64,000 bases of DNA. Source: Aerococcus loyolae. Its GTDB lineage: Bacteria; Bacillota; Bacilli; Lactobacillales; Aerococcaceae. The stretch spans positions 992,001 through 1,056,000 of the forward strand of contig NZ_CP126958.1 of the NCBI RefSeq assembly GCF_002871915.2. Reading direction: 5' to 3'. Position 1 is the first letter of the stretch. Each line of letters opens with the position of its first letter. A program made the translations under genes and the position numbers. The notes beneath the pieces were generated by a model, which saw only the letters and a program-made list of their open reading frames with translations, was not told the DNA's origin and searched no databases. Shown here one piece after another: positions 51,979 through 62,176 of this stretch.

Positions 51979-53313
51979 CTAATCTAAAAATTCAAATTCA
52001 TAGTCTAACAAGCGCACAATATCGCCAGATTTGGCTCCCTTTTCCCGTAAAGCTTCATCGACACCTTGTTTTTTCAAGCGACGAGCAAAACGCATGGCAC
52101 TTTCATCATATTCTAAATTGGCCATCTTGAAATCTTTTTCTATGCGTCTTCCAGAGAGGATAAAGGTGCCATCACTATCCCGATTAAGATAGAAATAAGG
52201 TTCCTCTTCTTCAATTTGGTAATTGACAGCTTCCGCTTGATCTTCTGCTGCCTTTTCTGCTTCAAGGGCTTCTCTTCGTTCGGTTTCTTCATCGATCAAA
52301 TGGGCGGTATGGTCCATTAAATCGTTAATCCCGGCATGGGTGAAAGCAGAAATTGGATAAATTTCAGGGACACTTAAGTCAGGATAATTGTCTGCAAAGT
52401 AAGTGCTTAACTTCTCTTTAAATTCTTCTAAGTATAAGACTGCTTCTGGAATGTCCATCTTATTAGCAACAATAATCGTCGGTCTAGCGATCAAGTCCTC
52501 ATCGTAGTTGCTGAGTTCCTTATTAATTTTGACATAATCTTCAAAAGGATCTCGGTTTTCATAAGCGCCCATATCAACCACGTGTAAGATCACTTTTGTT
52601 CGTTCAATATGACGCAAAAATCGCATACCTAGGCCAATTCCTTCCGAGGCACCTTCAATTAGGCCGGGGAGGTCAGCTAAAACAAATTCCTCATGGTTTC
52701 TTGTCGTTACCACACCTAAATTAGGATTAATGGTAGTGAAGTGGTAGTCTCCTACCTTGGGTTTTGCTGCGCTGACAACAGACAGCAGTGTCGACTTTCC
52801 AACTGAAGGAAAACCTACTAAACCCGCATCGGCTAGAAGTTTTAATTCCAGCTGCAAGGTTCTCTCTTGGCCAGGCTCTCCATTTTCAGCGATTTCTGGG
52901 GCAGGATTATTATGAGTGGCAAATTTGATATTGCCACGTCCACCGCGGCCACCCTTAGCGACTATGAGCTCCTGACCCTCATCGACTAAGTCTCCAATCA
53001 AGTCCCCCGTATCAAAGTCTCGCACCGTTGTTCCAGGAGGCACTGGGACGACTAAGTCATCGGCTCCACGTCCATATCGGCCCTTGGTCATTCCATTTTC
53101 TCCTGGCTTGGCCTTAAAGTGACGATTGTAGCGGAAATCAATCAGGGTTCTTAAGCCCTCATCCACCTTGAAAATCACATCACCGCCACGACCACCATCA
53201 CCACCAGCGGGGCCTCCATCAGGACGGTATTTTTCACGGAGAAAGGCAACTAAACCATCGCCTCCCTTGCCGGCTTGAACCCATATTTTGGCATAATCAT
53301 AAAATGTTGACAT
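51979..53313 (-). CDS. obgE: GTPase Obg/CgtA
   Basis: A 444-residue essential ribosome-associated GTPase. The Obg domain is glycine-rich ([21 protein letters not shown]). The G domain starts with [11 protein letters not shown] (G1), then [18 protein letters not shown] (G3) and ANKMDIPEA (G4). The C-terminal OCT domain includes LYRDSDGTF-like and [18 protein letters not shown] patterns. GAAAGGAGGGGG precedes the ATG. It lies 29 bases after glyS. Confidence 0.96.
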   Translation of the reverse strand: MSTFYDYAKIWVQAGKGGDGLVAFLREKYRPDGGPAGGDGGRGGDVIFKVDEGLRTLIDFRYNRHFKAKPGENGMTKGRYGRGADDLVVPVPPGTTVRDFDTGDLIGDLVDEGQELIVAKGGRGGRGNIKFATHNNPAPEIAENGEPGQERTLQLELKLLADAGLVGFPSVGKSTLLSVVSAAKPKVGDYHFTTINPNLGVVTTRNHEEFVLADLPGLIEGASEGIGLGMRFLRHIERTKVILHVVDMGAYENRDPFEDYVKINKELSNYDEDLIARPTIIVANKMDIPEAVLYLEEFKEKLSTYFADNYPDLSVPEIYPISAFTHAGINDLMDHTAHLIDEETERREALEAEKAAEDQAEAVNYQIEEEEPYFYLNRDSDGTFILSGRRIEKDFKMANLEYDESAMRFARRLKKQGVDEALREKGAKSGDIVRLLDYEFEFLD

Positions 53314-53342
53314 GGTCCCCCTCCTTTCGATTATTTAAATTA

Positions 53343-55436
53343 TTATTTAGCTTGTAAGGCTTGAACATTATAGTGCTTAGTGATCGCTTGGTCAATTAGA
53401 GTTAGCAGTGCTAAGCGGTTGTTGCGGACATCTTGGTTATCCGTAAAGACCATGTTATCTTCGAAGAATTGAGTAATTAGCGGCGTTAAAGCAGTGATTT
53501 CCTCATAAGCTTCTTCTACCCCTTCATCCAATCTTAAATTCGAAACTGCTTGGTAGAGATCCCATTCCGAATCATTTTCAAATAAATCTTCATTGACTAA
53601 AGGCAATTCAATCTCTTCTTGGTTAACTTTAAGGATAATATTATTAATCCGTTGCCAAGCTTCGACATTATCTTTATAGTTTTCATCCTCTTTGTGAGCG
53701 TTTAATAATTCAGCGGCTTGGATGATGGTTAATACATCAATATATTTGGCTTCTCTAGCGGCTTGGGAAATATCATAGCGAATCTCCTTATCTGCCAGGT
53801 TATTTTTAAGCCGGTCGGATAAGAATTGAATAATCGCCTGACTCAATTCGTTTTGCTTATCTTGGTCAAAGTCATAAACTTTGGCAAAGATATCCTGCAA
53901 GGCTTGATGCCACTCTAAAGGTAAATGTTCAGCTTCTAAAATAGCTAAAATACCTATCATTTGCCGTCTTAAGGCAAAGGGGTCGTTTGACCCAGAAGGA
54001 ATTTTTCCGATAGCAAAGAAAGAAATAATTGATTCTAATTTATCACTAATAGCAAAGAGCAGACCTAGAGGGCTTTGAGGAAGATCACTCGCATTGCCGC
54101 TTGGTAAATAGTGTTCACGGATAGCTGTGGCTACTTGTGGGTCTTCGCCGGCTTTTTTAGCATAAATTTCTCCGATAATTCCTTGCAATTCGCTAAATTC
54201 ATCCACGATTTGAGTCACCAGGTCAAATTTATAGATTGCTGCGGTACGATCAATTTCTTGGGTGAAATCAGTAGCTAATTGCCCAGCAAAAACTTCGTGC
54301 ATGGCCCAGTTTTCATAGAGATAATGAGCGATTTTTCCAGTTCTTTCCATTTTTTGTTTCATAGAACCAATTTCAGCGTGGAAAGTCACATCAGTTAATT
54401 TTTGAGCAAAATCATCGATAGCATGCTTTTGGTCTTCTTCTACAAAGAACATGGCATCTTCTAAACGAGCCACCAAAACCTTTTCGTTGCCTTTTTTAAC
54501 GGTTTTGATATGGTCACGGTTACCGTTTCTTAAGGCAATGAAATGGGGCAACAACTTACCTTCTGAGTCTTCTACCGCAAAATAGCGTTGGTGTTCCCGC
54601 ATACTTGTAATCAAGACAGGGGCTGGTAGTGATAAGTATTTTTCATCAAAATCCCCTACAAAAGCAGTTGGATACTCAACAATTTGAGTCACTTCTTCAA
54701 GGAGGTCTTGGTCAAGCGGCACCTGATAATTATTCTCTTTAGCCAGGCCTTCAATTTGTTCCTTAATCATTTGTTTTCTCTTATCTTGATTAACAATAAC
54801 AGCTGCCTCTTCTAGGCTTTCTTCATAAAGACTCGCATGGCTGATTGCAACGTTTTCATTATGGAGAAAACGATGACCGCGAGAAAGATTGCCAGCTTCA
54901 ACCGCTAAGACATTGAAAGGAATAATTTCTTTATCTAATAGGGAGACAATCCAGTGAACCGGACGGATATAGCGAAATTCATGAGAATCCCAATGCATAG
55001 AAACAGGGAAATTCATCTCACTGACACAAGTTTTTATTTCTGGCAATACCTCTTCGACATTGAGCCCTTCAGAACGTACGGTAAGGTAGGCATAGTCCTC
55101 GCCTTTCAATTCTTTAAAATAGATATCGTCAACAGTAAGCCCCTTGCCACGAGCAAAACCCATGGCCGCCTTGGTCCAGTTCCCAGCTTCATCTTGGGCG
55201 ATTCTTTTGGCTGGACCCTTAGCTTCTTCTTCAAAGGTGCTTTGGCGGTCGGCCAATTCTTTTACTAAAACCGCAAAACGTCTTGGTGTAGCAAAAGTTT
55301 CAATCGATCCATAAGTTAAGCGATTTTCATCAAGAAAGTTTTCAACCCGTTCTTGGAATTGATCACTGATGCTACGAACATATTGGGCTGGCATTTCTTC
55401 TAAGCCAATTTCAATTAAATAGCTGTGATTATTCAT
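53343..55436 (-). CDS. glyS: Glycyl-tRNA synthetase beta subunit
   Basis: A 697-residue beta chain of the alpha2beta2 GlyRS. It starts [15 protein letters not shown], contains the [11 protein letters not shown] and [19 protein letters not shown] segments of the family, an HD domain in the middle, and the tRNA-binding C-terminal region. It overlaps glyQ by 8 bases with GGAGG just ahead of its ATG. Expression is under the glycine T-box. Confidence 0.96.
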   Translation of the reverse strand: MNNHSYLIEIGLEEMPAQYVRSISDQFQERVENFLDENRLTYGSIETFATPRRFAVLVKELADRQSTFEEEAKGPAKRIAQDEAGNWTKAAMGFARGKGLTVDDIYFKELKGEDYAYLTVRSEGLNVEEVLPEIKTCVSEMNFPVSMHWDSHEFRYIRPVHWIVSLLDKEIIPFNVLAVEAGNLSRGHRFLHNENVAISHASLYEESLEEAAVIVNQDKRKQMIKEQIEGLAKENNYQVPLDQDLLEEVTQIVEYPTAFVGDFDEKYLSLPAPVLITSMREHQRYFAVEDSEGKLLPHFIALRNGNRDHIKTVKKGNEKVLVARLEDAMFFVEEDQKHAIDDFAQKLTDVTFHAEIGSMKQKMERTGKIAHYLYENWAMHEVFAGQLATDFTQEIDRTAAIYKFDLVTQIVDEFSELQGIIGEIYAKKAGEDPQVATAIREHYLPSGNASDLPQSPLGLLFAISDKLESIISFFAIGKIPSGSNDPFALRRQMIGILAILEAEHLPLEWHQALQDIFAKVYDFDQDKQNELSQAIIQFLSDRLKNNLADKEIRYDISQAAREAKYIDVLTIIQAAELLNAHKEDENYKDNVEAWQRINNIILKVNQEEIELPLVNEDLFENDSEWDLYQAVSNLRLDEGVEEAYEEITALTPLITQFFEDNMVFTDNQDVRNNRLALLTLIDQAITKHYNVQALQAK

Positions 55437-56355
55437 GCTTACCGTCCTCCTTCAAATAGCTTTGCGCCTCTTCGCGTGATAATAAGGGGAAACCTAGTTC
55501 TTTACGTTTTTCAACCATTAGACGTGCTACCCGTCTTGCCATGTGGCGAACCCGGGCCAAGTAGGCCGCACGGTCAGTTACTGAGACAACGCCACGGGCA
55601 TCCAGTAAATTAAAGGTGTGTGAACATTTGAGAATATAGTCATAGGCTGGATGAACTAGACCGTTATCGATTTGTTGGTTGGCTTCTTTTTCATAGGCGT
55701 CAAAGTTATTAAATAACATCTGTGTATCCGCTTTTTCAAAGGAATAAGTCGAATGTTCAAATTCAGGTTGTTTAAAAATTTCTCCGTATTTTACTCCCCG
55801 AGACCATTCCAAATCATAGACAGAATCTACTCCTTGAAGGTAGGAGGCAAGCCTTTCAATCCCATAAGTAAGCTCAGAAGTAGTCGGATAGCAATCTAAA
55901 CCACCCACTTGTTGGAAATAGGTAAATTGAGTGATTTCCATCCCATCTAACCAAACTTCCCAACCTAAACCGGCACATCCCATCGATGGGTTTTCCCAGT
56001 TATCTTCAACAAAACGAATATCATGCTGCAAAGGATCGATCCCTAAGCTCTTGAGACTTTCGATATAGAGTTCTTGAATATTGTCCGGATTTGGTTTCAT
56101 AACCACTTGATATTGGTGGTGTTGGTAAAGGCGGTTAGGGTTTTGGCCGTAACGTCCGTCGTCGGGGCGACGTGAAGGTTCTACATAACAGGCATTCCAA
56201 GGTTCCGGTCCAATAGCTCTTAAGAAGGTATATGGACTCATGGTCCCTGCACCCTTTTCAGTATCATAGGCATTTAACACTAAACACCCTTGATTAGACC
56301 AGAATTGATGCAAGGCAAGAATCATTTCCTGAACGGTTTTGGCAGTAGTTGTCAT
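55429..56355 (-). CDS. glyQ: Glycyl-tRNA synthetase alpha subunit
   Basis: A 308-residue class II catalytic subunit. Motifs are [39 protein letters not shown], and [24 protein letters not shown] (quoted in parts of the chain near 60-160). The ATP-glycine site is complete. It is the first gene after the T-box and is coupled to glyS. The recO gene lies upstream with its own stop, and the T-box terminator sits between. Confidence 0.96.
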   Translation of the reverse strand: MTTTAKTVQEMILALHQFWSNQGCLVLNAYDTEKGAGTMSPYTFLRAIGPEPWNACYVEPSRRPDDGRYGQNPNRLYQHHQYQVVMKPNPDNIQELYIESLKSLGIDPLQHDIRFVEDNWENPSMGCAGLGWEVWLDGMEITQFTYFQQVGGLDCYPTTSELTYGIERLASYLQGVDSVYDLEWSRGVKYGEIFKQPEFEHSTYSFEKADTQMLFNNFDAYEKEANQQIDNGLVHPAYDYILKCSHTFNLLDARGVVSVTDRAAYLARVRHMARRVARLMVEKRKELGFPLLSREEAQSYLKEDGKHE

Positions 56356-56430
56356 CTGACTTCCTCACTCTCATTTTTATTTCAAATCTGAAATTGACAA
56401 TAGACTAAGCGCTGGATCTTTGCTAGCAAA

Positions 56431-56613
56431 GAAAAACCCTATGTATACAAAAAGGTATACATAGGGACGATGGTTTCGCGGTTCCACCCTACTTCTAGCT
56501 CAGGCTAGCTCTTTTTAATAATGCTCTAGTACGCCCTTCCAAGTTTTATCTGGCCTTTTCTCACTATCAAGGCTCACTTTGCAGATAGAAGACTTGTACT
56601 CCTTACTAGTTAT
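56431..56613 (-). promoter_or_regulatory. T-box riboswitch, glycine type
   Basis: The minus strand shows a short stem I (AGTAC...GTACT) whose right side reads GGAAGGGCG, with GGC as the specifier (56535-56533). Then comes the T-box core AGGGTGGAACCGCG (56490-56477) and a terminator (arms 56437-56448 and 56455-56466) with five T. The short form without stems II/IIA/B matches the glyQS class. Glycine starvation should turn glyQS on. Confidence 0.92.
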
Positions 56614-56658
56614 CACATTAGTATATTATCATACTTATAATACTTCACGACTTCTAAG

Positions 56659-57426
56659 CTAGTCAAGCGGATTAGAAAAATTCGCCAACTTATCGATAAA
56701 GCTTTTGCTTTTCAAGTGCAAACCCACATATTCATCATATAAATCATCGATTGCTCTTCGAATCATGGCTTGGCTTTGACTATTTAACTGAATACTTTGT
56801 AGGTTAGCAAAGTTGACCTGGCTGAACAGCTTGACAAAATGTGCCGCCCTAGCCGGCCAATGGAGTCTTCTAGGATCCCTATCGAAATGTTTTTGGCACA
56901 ATAGCCCATCAAAAGCAACGGAAAAATCAAATATTCCCTGATCCTCTTGGCAAATTTGACAAGCATGCAGTTGGGGCATGACCCCAAATTTTGCCAGGAG
57001 CTGAACTTCTAATATATTAGAAATAATGGCGGGATTAAAGCCTGTTTCAATCTTATCTAAGGCCTGTTCAAGTTGAGTAAAAAGTCCCTTGTCGACTTCT
57101 CTATCCGGCATAGAGGCATCCACTAAATGGCAGAGATAACTGGCATAAGCCATCGCTTCTAAATCACTCATGGTATGCTTAGGGAAAATCATCGACTTGA
57201 CTTCTTTAAGAAAAGAAAAGCCTTGGTCATTAATTGTGCCAATATATTCTGCCCTGACAAAGGCAAAGCTCGGTTGTTTTAAGACATTGTTAGGTTTATG
57301 AATATTACGCACAAAAAACATCCGCTTGCCATAGGGTTGAGTAAAAATCTTAACCAGCAAATCTTTTTCCTTATAGGGCCTTTGATAGAGAACAATCCCT
57401 GGAAAAGTCGCTTGATTTATGGTCAT
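56659..57426 (-). CDS. recO: DNA repair protein RecO
   Basis: A 255-residue recombination mediator that helps load RecA on SSB-coated DNA. The N-terminal OB fold starts GIVLYQRPYKEKDLLVKIFT. The C-terminal half has the zinc-finger pattern CQICQEDQGIFDFS with a later Cys-Gln-Lys-His (LLCQKHF). The usual Gly-rich end is absent. It follows era by 33 bases on the same strand, as in most Firmicutes. Confidence 0.93.
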   Translation of the reverse strand: MTINQATFPGIVLYQRPYKEKDLLVKIFTQPYGKRMFFVRNIHKPNNVLKQPSFAFVRAEYIGTINDQGFSFLKEVKSMIFPKHTMSDLEAMAYASYLCHLVDASMPDREVDKGLFTQLEQALDKIETGFNPAIISNILEVQLLAKFGVMPQLHACQICQEDQGIFDFSVAFDGLLCQKHFDRDPRRLHWPARAAHFVKLFSQVNFANLQSIQLNSQSQAMIRRAIDDLYDEYVGLHLKSKSFIDKLANFSNPLD

Positions 57427-57459
57427 ATTCTCACTCTTTCTAGCTACTCATAAAGTGTG

Positions 57460-58371
57460 TTAGTAATCGGTCTTTGCCCGGTAGCCAAAGTCATTGAGTA
57501 AATTACGCTTATCCCGCCAATGGGGTTGGACCTTAACCCATAATTCCAGAAAGGCCTTAGAACCGAGCAAGGTTTCTATCTCACGACGGGCATTGGAGCC
57601 AATTTTCTTAATCATTGAACCTTTTTTTCCGATAATGATGCCCTTTTGGCTCTTGCGCTCAACAATAATATTGGCATAGACATGGACCTTGTCATACTCA
57701 TCTTTTTGCATCTTGTCTACGGTTACAGCCACCGAGTGGGGGATTTCTTCACGGGTTAATTGTAAAATTTGTTCCCGAATCATTTCACTGACAACAAAAT
57801 ATTCAGGGTGGTCAGTGATTTGATCTTCAGGGTAATATTGTGGACCAAGTGGCATTTCCTTGGTTAACTCCTTGAGCAATTGATCGACATTATCCCCAGT
57901 TAAAGCCGATAAGGGAATAATTTGATCAAAGATTTCCTTATTTGGGATACTTTCTAAATAAGCCGCCATGTCTTCCTTGTCTAATTGGTCGGTTTTATTC
58001 ACTGCTAAGATCTTTGGTGTATCATAAGCAGCAATTTTTTCCATAATAAAACGGTCACCTGGGCCAATTTTTTCAGTGGAATTAACCAGCATTAAAATGA
58101 CTTCAACTTCATCCAATGCTGAATAGGCACTTTTAACCATGTACTGCCCTAATTCATGCTTAGGTTTGTGAATTCCTGGGGTATCGATAAAGATAATTTG
58201 AACCTCATCGGTGGTATAAATGGCATGGATTTTGTTGCGGGTAGTCTGGGCCTTGTCACTCATAATGGCCACTTTTTGGCCAATAATATGGTTAAGTAGG
58301 GTCGATTTACCCACATTGGGACGTCCTACAATGGCTACAAAGCCGGAATGATAATTATTTTGATTGAACAC
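57460..58371 (-). CDS. era: GTPase Era
   Basis: A 303-residue GTPase for 16S rRNA processing and 30S assembly. The G domain shows [12 protein letters not shown] (G1), [11 protein letters not shown] (switch region), [15 protein letters not shown] (G3) and NKTDQLDK (G4), followed by the KH domain (KGSMIKKIG). Length matches the family. The start is GTG at 58371 with GAAAGGA 6 bases upstream. It follows dgkA by 12 bases. Confidence 0.96.
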   Translation of the reverse strand: MFNQNNYHSGFVAIVGRPNVGKSTLLNHIIGQKVAIMSDKAQTTRNKIHAIYTTDEVQIIFIDTPGIHKPKHELGQYMVKSAYSALDEVEVILMLVNSTEKIGPGDRFIMEKIAAYDTPKILAVNKTDQLDKEDMAAYLESIPNKEIFDQIIPLSALTGDNVDQLLKELTKEMPLGPQYYPEDQITDHPEYFVVSEMIREQILQLTREEIPHSVAVTVDKMQKDEYDKVHVYANIIVERKSQKGIIIGKKGSMIKKIGSNARREIETLLGSKAFLELWVKVQPHWRDKRNLLNDFGYRAKTDY

Positions 58372-58383
58372 AAGTAGTCCTTT

Positions 58384-58815
58384 CTAAATTTTAAAGAGAA
58401 GTGCTAATAGATAAGGCGTGAAAATAATTATACCAATTACTACCGAAAAAATAGATGTGAGCAAGACTAAGCCAGCTGCCACATCCTTAATATGCTTTGC
58501 AATCGGATGATATTGGTAGTTGGTCGTTAAATCAACCATCCATTCAAAACATGTATTAATCATTTCACAAGCCATAACCATAAGACAACAAAAAAGCAAA
58601 ATGATAAATTCTAAGCGCTTAATTTTGAGCAAGAGTGCTAAACAAACCACTAAAAACAATGAGGCGGTTTGAAAACGAAAATTACGTTCATGTTTAAAAG
58701 TGAATAAAATTCCTTCACTAGCAAAACCGAGTGACCGAATAAAAGACCGGTTTTTGAAGCGCTTATTCTTGTAGTCTTCCTTGAGGTCTTTATTCTCTTT
58801 TAAGTCCATAGGCAT
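58384..58815 (-). CDS. dgkA: Undecaprenol/diacylglycerol kinase (DgkA-type)
   Basis: A trimeric membrane kinase of the DgkA family; in Gram-positives the substrate is mainly undecaprenol. Three membrane helices are visible (about 45-62, 65-85 and 108-135 in this numbering) and the signature is MACEMINTCFEWMVDL with the catalytic Glu, plus the helix AKHIKDVAAGLVLL. Start choice is uncertain: ATG 58815 follows AGAGAG by 7 bases, and a second ATG lies two codons later. Either way it overlaps ybeY by about 20-26 bases, as in related genomes. Confidence 0.9.
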   Translation of the reverse strand: MPMDLKENKDLKEDYKNKRFKNRSFIRSLGFASEGILFTFKHERNFRFQTASLFLVVCLALLLKIKRLEFIILLFCCLMVMACEMINTCFEWMVDLTTNYQYHPIAKHIKDVAAGLVLLTSIFSVVIGIIIFTPYLLALLFKI

Positions 58816-59266
58816 CCAAAATCTCTCTTTGTAGGCCAAACATTACTTTTTCATCTTCGGGCTCAATATGGTCATAACCGTTTAAGTGCAAAAAACCATG
58901 ACAAGCTAGAAAACCTAGCTCCCGTTCTAATGAATGGTTATATTCCTCAGCCTGACGTTTAGCCGTGTCTAAAGAAATAATCAAATCTCCTAATTCATAA
59001 GGCAAATCTTCAGGCCACTCAGCAATAGGACTATCGCCTTCACTCTCATCATTGATGGCAAAACTAATCACGTCCGTTGGCCGGTCTTTACCCCGGTAAT
59101 CCCGGTTAATAGCGTGGATTTCATCATCGTGGACAATGGTCGCGGACATTTCCGTTTCTCGATTCAGCTCAAGTCGTTTTGCTGCTGCATCTAAGACCCC
59201 TAATATAATATTGACTTGATTTTCGCTTAGTTCTCCTGTTTTATCCTTGAATAAGACAGATAACAT
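58790..59266 (-). CDS. ybeY: Endoribonuclease YbeY
   Basis: A 158-residue metalloprotein for 16S rRNA 3'-end maturation and 70S quality control. The zinc-binding HGFLHLNGYDH signature (HGxLHLxGYDH) is complete, preceded by IHAINRDYRGKDRPTDVISF. It starts 2 bases after the phoH stop, and the 3' end overlaps dgkA. The order phoH-ybeY-dgkA-era is standard in Firmicutes. Confidence 0.96.
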   Translation of the reverse strand: MLSVLFKDKTGELSENQVNIILGVLDAAAKRLELNRETEMSATIVHDDEIHAINRDYRGKDRPTDVISFAINDESEGDSPIAEWPEDLPYELGDLIISLDTAKRQAEEYNHSLERELGFLACHGFLHLNGYDHIEPEDEKVMFGLQREILDAYGLKRE

Positions 59267-59268
59267 GC

Positions 59269-60258
59269 CTATTCACCTCCATGTTTCCTTTGCTCAGCTT
59301 CTTTGTCATAGGCTTTAATAATTGCTGATACCACTGGGTGTCTAACGACATCATCGGTATCAAAATAAACAAAGCGGATGTTATCAACACCCTTGATAAT
59401 GTTTTCAGCATCAGTCAGTCCTGACTTTATTCCCCTAGGGAGATCGATTTGAGTTTTATCGCCGTTGACAATCATTTTTGACCCGAAACCTAAGCGGGTC
59501 AAAAACATTTTCATTTGCGCCTTAGTCGTATTTTGGGCTTCGTCTAAAATCACAAAAGCATCATCCAAGGTCCTACCGCGCATGTAGGCTAAAGGAGCAA
59601 TTTCAATGACCCCTCGCTCCAACAATCGTTCAGTATGGTCGGCGCCATAGATAGTATATAGGGCATCATAGATAGGTCTAAGGTAAGGATCAACTTTTTC
59701 TTTTAAATCCCCTGGTAGAAAACCCAAACTCTCGCCAGCTTCAACCGCAGGACGGGTGAGTATAATTCGTTTGACCTGACCCTTTTTTAAGGCTGAAACG
59801 GCCATAACTACTGCTAAAAAGGTTTTCCCCGTTCCGGCAGGTCCGATACCAAATGTCAGTGGGTTAGCCTTAATGGCATCAATATATTGTTTTTGCCCAA
59901 AAGTTTTAGGTTGGATAATCTTGCCATCATAGCTTTTTCCGATTGCCTGGTCATATAAGTCTATAAAAGTATCGAGTTGATCATTATTAGCCATTTTAAT
60001 GGCTGTAATAATATCACGTTCTCCAATCGTTTTGCCCTTATTTATCAATACTTCAAGAGATTGAATAATTTCTGCTACTGTTTCAACCGTATCGCTAGCG
60101 CCAATGAGTTCTAATTTATCACCACGAGCATTGATTTGTAAAGTATAGGATTCTTCGATCAAACGCAAATGCCGGTCATGAATTCCATATAAAGTTAGAG
60201 CTATGGCTGGATCCTTTAATTGAATAGTCTTAGTAGTCAGTGACTGTGTCAAAAGCAA
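59269..60258 (-). CDS. phoH: PhoH-family ATPase
   Basis: A 329-residue P-loop ATPase (PhoH/YbeZ type) that probably partners with YbeY in rRNA maturation. The Walker A is GPAGTGKTF, Walker B FVILDEAQN, plus LTRPAVEAGESLGFLPGDL and GDKTQIDLP. The start is TTG at 60258 after AAAGGGGG; a second TTG two codons in is the alternative. A terminator separates it from the upstream yqeY unit. Confidence 0.94.
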   Translation of the reverse strand: MLLTQSLTTKTIQLKDPAIALTLYGIHDRHLRLIEESYTLQINARGDKLELIGASDTVETVAEIIQSLEVLINKGKTIGERDIITAIKMANNDQLDTFIDLYDQAIGKSYDGKIIQPKTFGQKQYIDAIKANPLTFGIGPAGTGKTFLAVVMAVSALKKGQVKRIILTRPAVEAGESLGFLPGDLKEKVDPYLRPIYDALYTIYGADHTERLLERGVIEIAPLAYMRGRTLDDAFVILDEAQNTTKAQMKMFLTRLGFGSKMIVNGDKTQIDLPRGIKSGLTDAENIIKGVDNIRFVYFDTDDVVRHPVVSAIIKAYDKEAEQRKHGGE

Positions 60259-60379
60259 TCTGCCCCCTTTTAATTGATAAGATTAGTATAGCAAAAGGCG
60301 TTTAAAAAATCGAATAATGAAACAAAACTTTCGCCTTTCATTTAGTAGAAGAATAAAAAGCACTTTGACCATATAAAAA

Positions 60380-60404
60380 GGAGTTGGATCAATGCTCCAA
60401 CTCC
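60380..60404 (-). terminator. Terminator after yqeY
   Basis: GGAGTTGGA (60380-60388) pairs perfectly with TCCAACTCC (60396-60404), loop of 7. TTTTT follows on the minus strand. It isolates the rpsU-yqeY unit from phoH. Confidence 0.85.
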
Positions 60405-60413
60405 CCTATATTT

Positions 60414-60857
60414 CTATGATAGCAAGGATTTTGCTACTTTTTGAATTTGATTACCATCCGCTTGACCCTTCAGTTTAGCTACTGCTGTTCCCATAACTTT
60501 TCCGAAGTCTTTCATCGAACTGGCACCTACTTGATCAATAACTTCCTTAACCGCTTGGGTAATTTCTTCTTCAGAAAGTTGTTTTGGTAGGTAGTTTTCA
60601 ACGATTTCTATTTCTTTTGCGGTTTGGTCAGCTAAGTCATCTCTTCCAGCTTCATGAAATTCATTCACAGAATCTTTTCTTTGTTTCAATTCCCTAGATA
60701 AGATGCTTAGTTCTTCATCATCCGTTAACGCTTCTTCTTTGTCAATTTCGGCTTTTTGTAAAGCGCCTTTTAACATGCGAATAACGGATAAACGGAATTT
60801 ATCTTTAGCTTTCATGGCTTCTTTCATATCTTGATTTAATTGATCAATTTTTGCCAT
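60414..60857 (-). CDS. yqeY: GatB/YqeY domain protein
   Basis: A 147-residue helical protein of the YqeY family, related to the tail domain of GatB. It contains KAKDKFRLSVIRMLKGALQK, ELSILSRELKQRKDSVNEF and the C-terminal SMKDFGKVMGTAVAKLKGQADG, which suggest a tRNA- or ribosome-linked role that is not firmly known. It follows rpsU in the usual Firmicutes arrangement. GGAGGCGCCTC precedes the ATG. Confidence 0.93.
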   Translation of the reverse strand: MAKIDQLNQDMKEAMKAKDKFRLSVIRMLKGALQKAEIDKEEALTDDEELSILSRELKQRKDSVNEFHEAGRDDLADQTAKEIEIVENYLPKQLSEEEITQAVKEVIDQVGASSMKDFGKVMGTAVAKLKGQADGNQIQKVAKSLLS

Positions 60858-60893
60858 GAGGCGCCTCCAATCTGTCCTTTAGGTTATGCACGA

Positions 60894-61067
60894 TTAGAAT
60901 TTACGTTTACGAGCAGCTTCCGATTTTTTCTTACGGCGAACTGATGGTTTTTCATAATATTCACGTTTGCGTGCTTCACGTAAGGTGCCGGATTTTGAAA
61001 CCGAGCGTTTAAAGCGACGAAGAGCGTCATCAATAGATTCGTTTTTACGAACTACAGTCTTTGACAT
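60894..61067 (-). CDS. rpsU: 30S ribosomal protein S21
   Basis: A 57-residue S21 with the normal [20 protein letters not shown] start and a basic [12 protein letters not shown] end. The ATG at 61067 is chosen because GGGGAGG lies 9-10 bases upstream and it begins the family consensus; an in-frame ATG fourteen codons earlier would extend it with unrelated residues. It has a strong promoter and a leader hairpin upstream, and yqeY follows. Confidence 0.95.
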   Translation of the reverse strand: MSKTVVRKNESIDDALRRFKRSVSKSGTLREARKREYYEKPSVRRKKKSEAARKRKF

Positions 61068-61097
61068 GGTATATACCTCCCCTCGTTTCATCCTTAC

Positions 61098-61159
61098 CAT
61101 TTCCTCCACTTTAGGAAATGTACAAAGTTGATTATAACGAATAATCGAAAGTCAGTCAA
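61098..61159 (-). promoter_or_regulatory. rpsU promoter and leader hairpin
   Basis: On the minus strand -35 TTGACT (61159-61154) and a perfect -10 TATAAT (61136-61131) are 17 bases apart. In the leader CATTTCC and GGAAATG (61120-61114 and 61104-61098) can form a 7-bp hairpin just upstream of the ribosome-binding site. Confidence 0.75.
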
Positions 61160-61224
61160 TCTTAACTTTAATTAAAGTAAGGGTTAAAAGCTAAGTTATT
61201 GGCATAAAGAATAATTTTTTTTAA

Positions 61225-62158
61225 TTATTGCCAAGCTAAATTAAAAATTGTTTGGAAAAATTCTGCATGTTTGACATCATAAACCACATCGACTAAACGA
61301 CCATTTTCGTCCTCATAGGTCTGCCCTTGATTAATCCCCTTGGTAGCAACCTTGGCCTTTAAAGCATGCTTCTTCGTCAATGAAGGATCAATATAGGAAA
61401 TGGCTGTCAGCACATCCCAAAGGTAATAAGTCGAATTTGAGACTTGGTGAACTAATGGCGGCACTAAGGCATAGCAGTTACCCAGAAAATCAATCCCTAA
61501 ATTTTTCCGCTCTTTAGCCCAAGCCTGACGTATCGATATCGTTAAAGGCACCTTTTCAGTACTTTCTAAGGCAACGATATCAATAGGAAATTCTTCTTGA
61601 AATACCCGGTCGACTGCTTCTAGATCCCAAAAAGAATTCCATTCTGCTGAACCATCATGTTCAGGTTCGAGGACATTACCTTTTGCTTGAAAGGCGCCGC
61701 CCATCCAATATAATTTATTAATTTTTCTTGCGATAGTTGAATCAGTATCTAGTGCTAGAGCTAAGTCAGACAAAGGACCTGTAAAGACAAGATCAATGGC
61801 TTGGTCAGCTGATTTAAGAATATCAACCAGTTGCAGGTGGGCTGCTTGATCAACTATTAATTTTTGACTGATTTCATATTCATTTAAAACGGGTAAGGCA
61901 TCCACAGTAAAGGCATGTTCGCGCCATTCCTTAGGAAAAGGATTCTTAGGTCGAGCCACTGAGGGAGCGATTTTGATTGCTTTACCTGGCGCAAAACGGT
62001 TCAGGATCTTTTCAGAAGCAGATAAAGCAGGTTCTAAATAACAATCACCTGGAACCACACCCACGCCAAGGATTTCAATATCTTTAGCCTGACTTAATAA
62101 AAAATAATGCTACTAAATCATCAACTGCACCGTCGTGATTAAAATATATTTGTCGCAT
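61225..62158 (-). pseudogene. Nucleoside hydrolase, frameshifted near the N-terminus
   Basis: An inosine-uridine-preferring nucleoside hydrolase split by a frameshift. ATG 62158 (AGGAGG six bases upstream) gives MRQIYFNHDGAVDDLVALFF and then runs to a TAA after 24 codons. The matching continuation, LLSQAKDIEILGVGVVPGDC, lies one frame over and reads to 61225. The junction is a run of six T on the minus strand (62104-62099); five would restore one frame of about 310 residues. The N-terminal part holds the calcium-binding Asp cluster, so the downstream frame alone cannot be active. The rest is intact (FTGPLSDLAL, WMGGAFQAKGNV, EWNSFWDLEAV). It is the last gene after nucleoside permeases. Confidence 0.85.
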
Positions 62159-62176
62159 TAATATCCTCCTTTTCAT

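Noticed and set aside
61225..62158. Programmed frameshifting in the nucleoside hydrolase
   Set aside because: A +1 event would be needed at a plain T run with no stop or rare codon in the ribosomal A site, no internal SD and no evident downstream structure. An indel explains it more simply.
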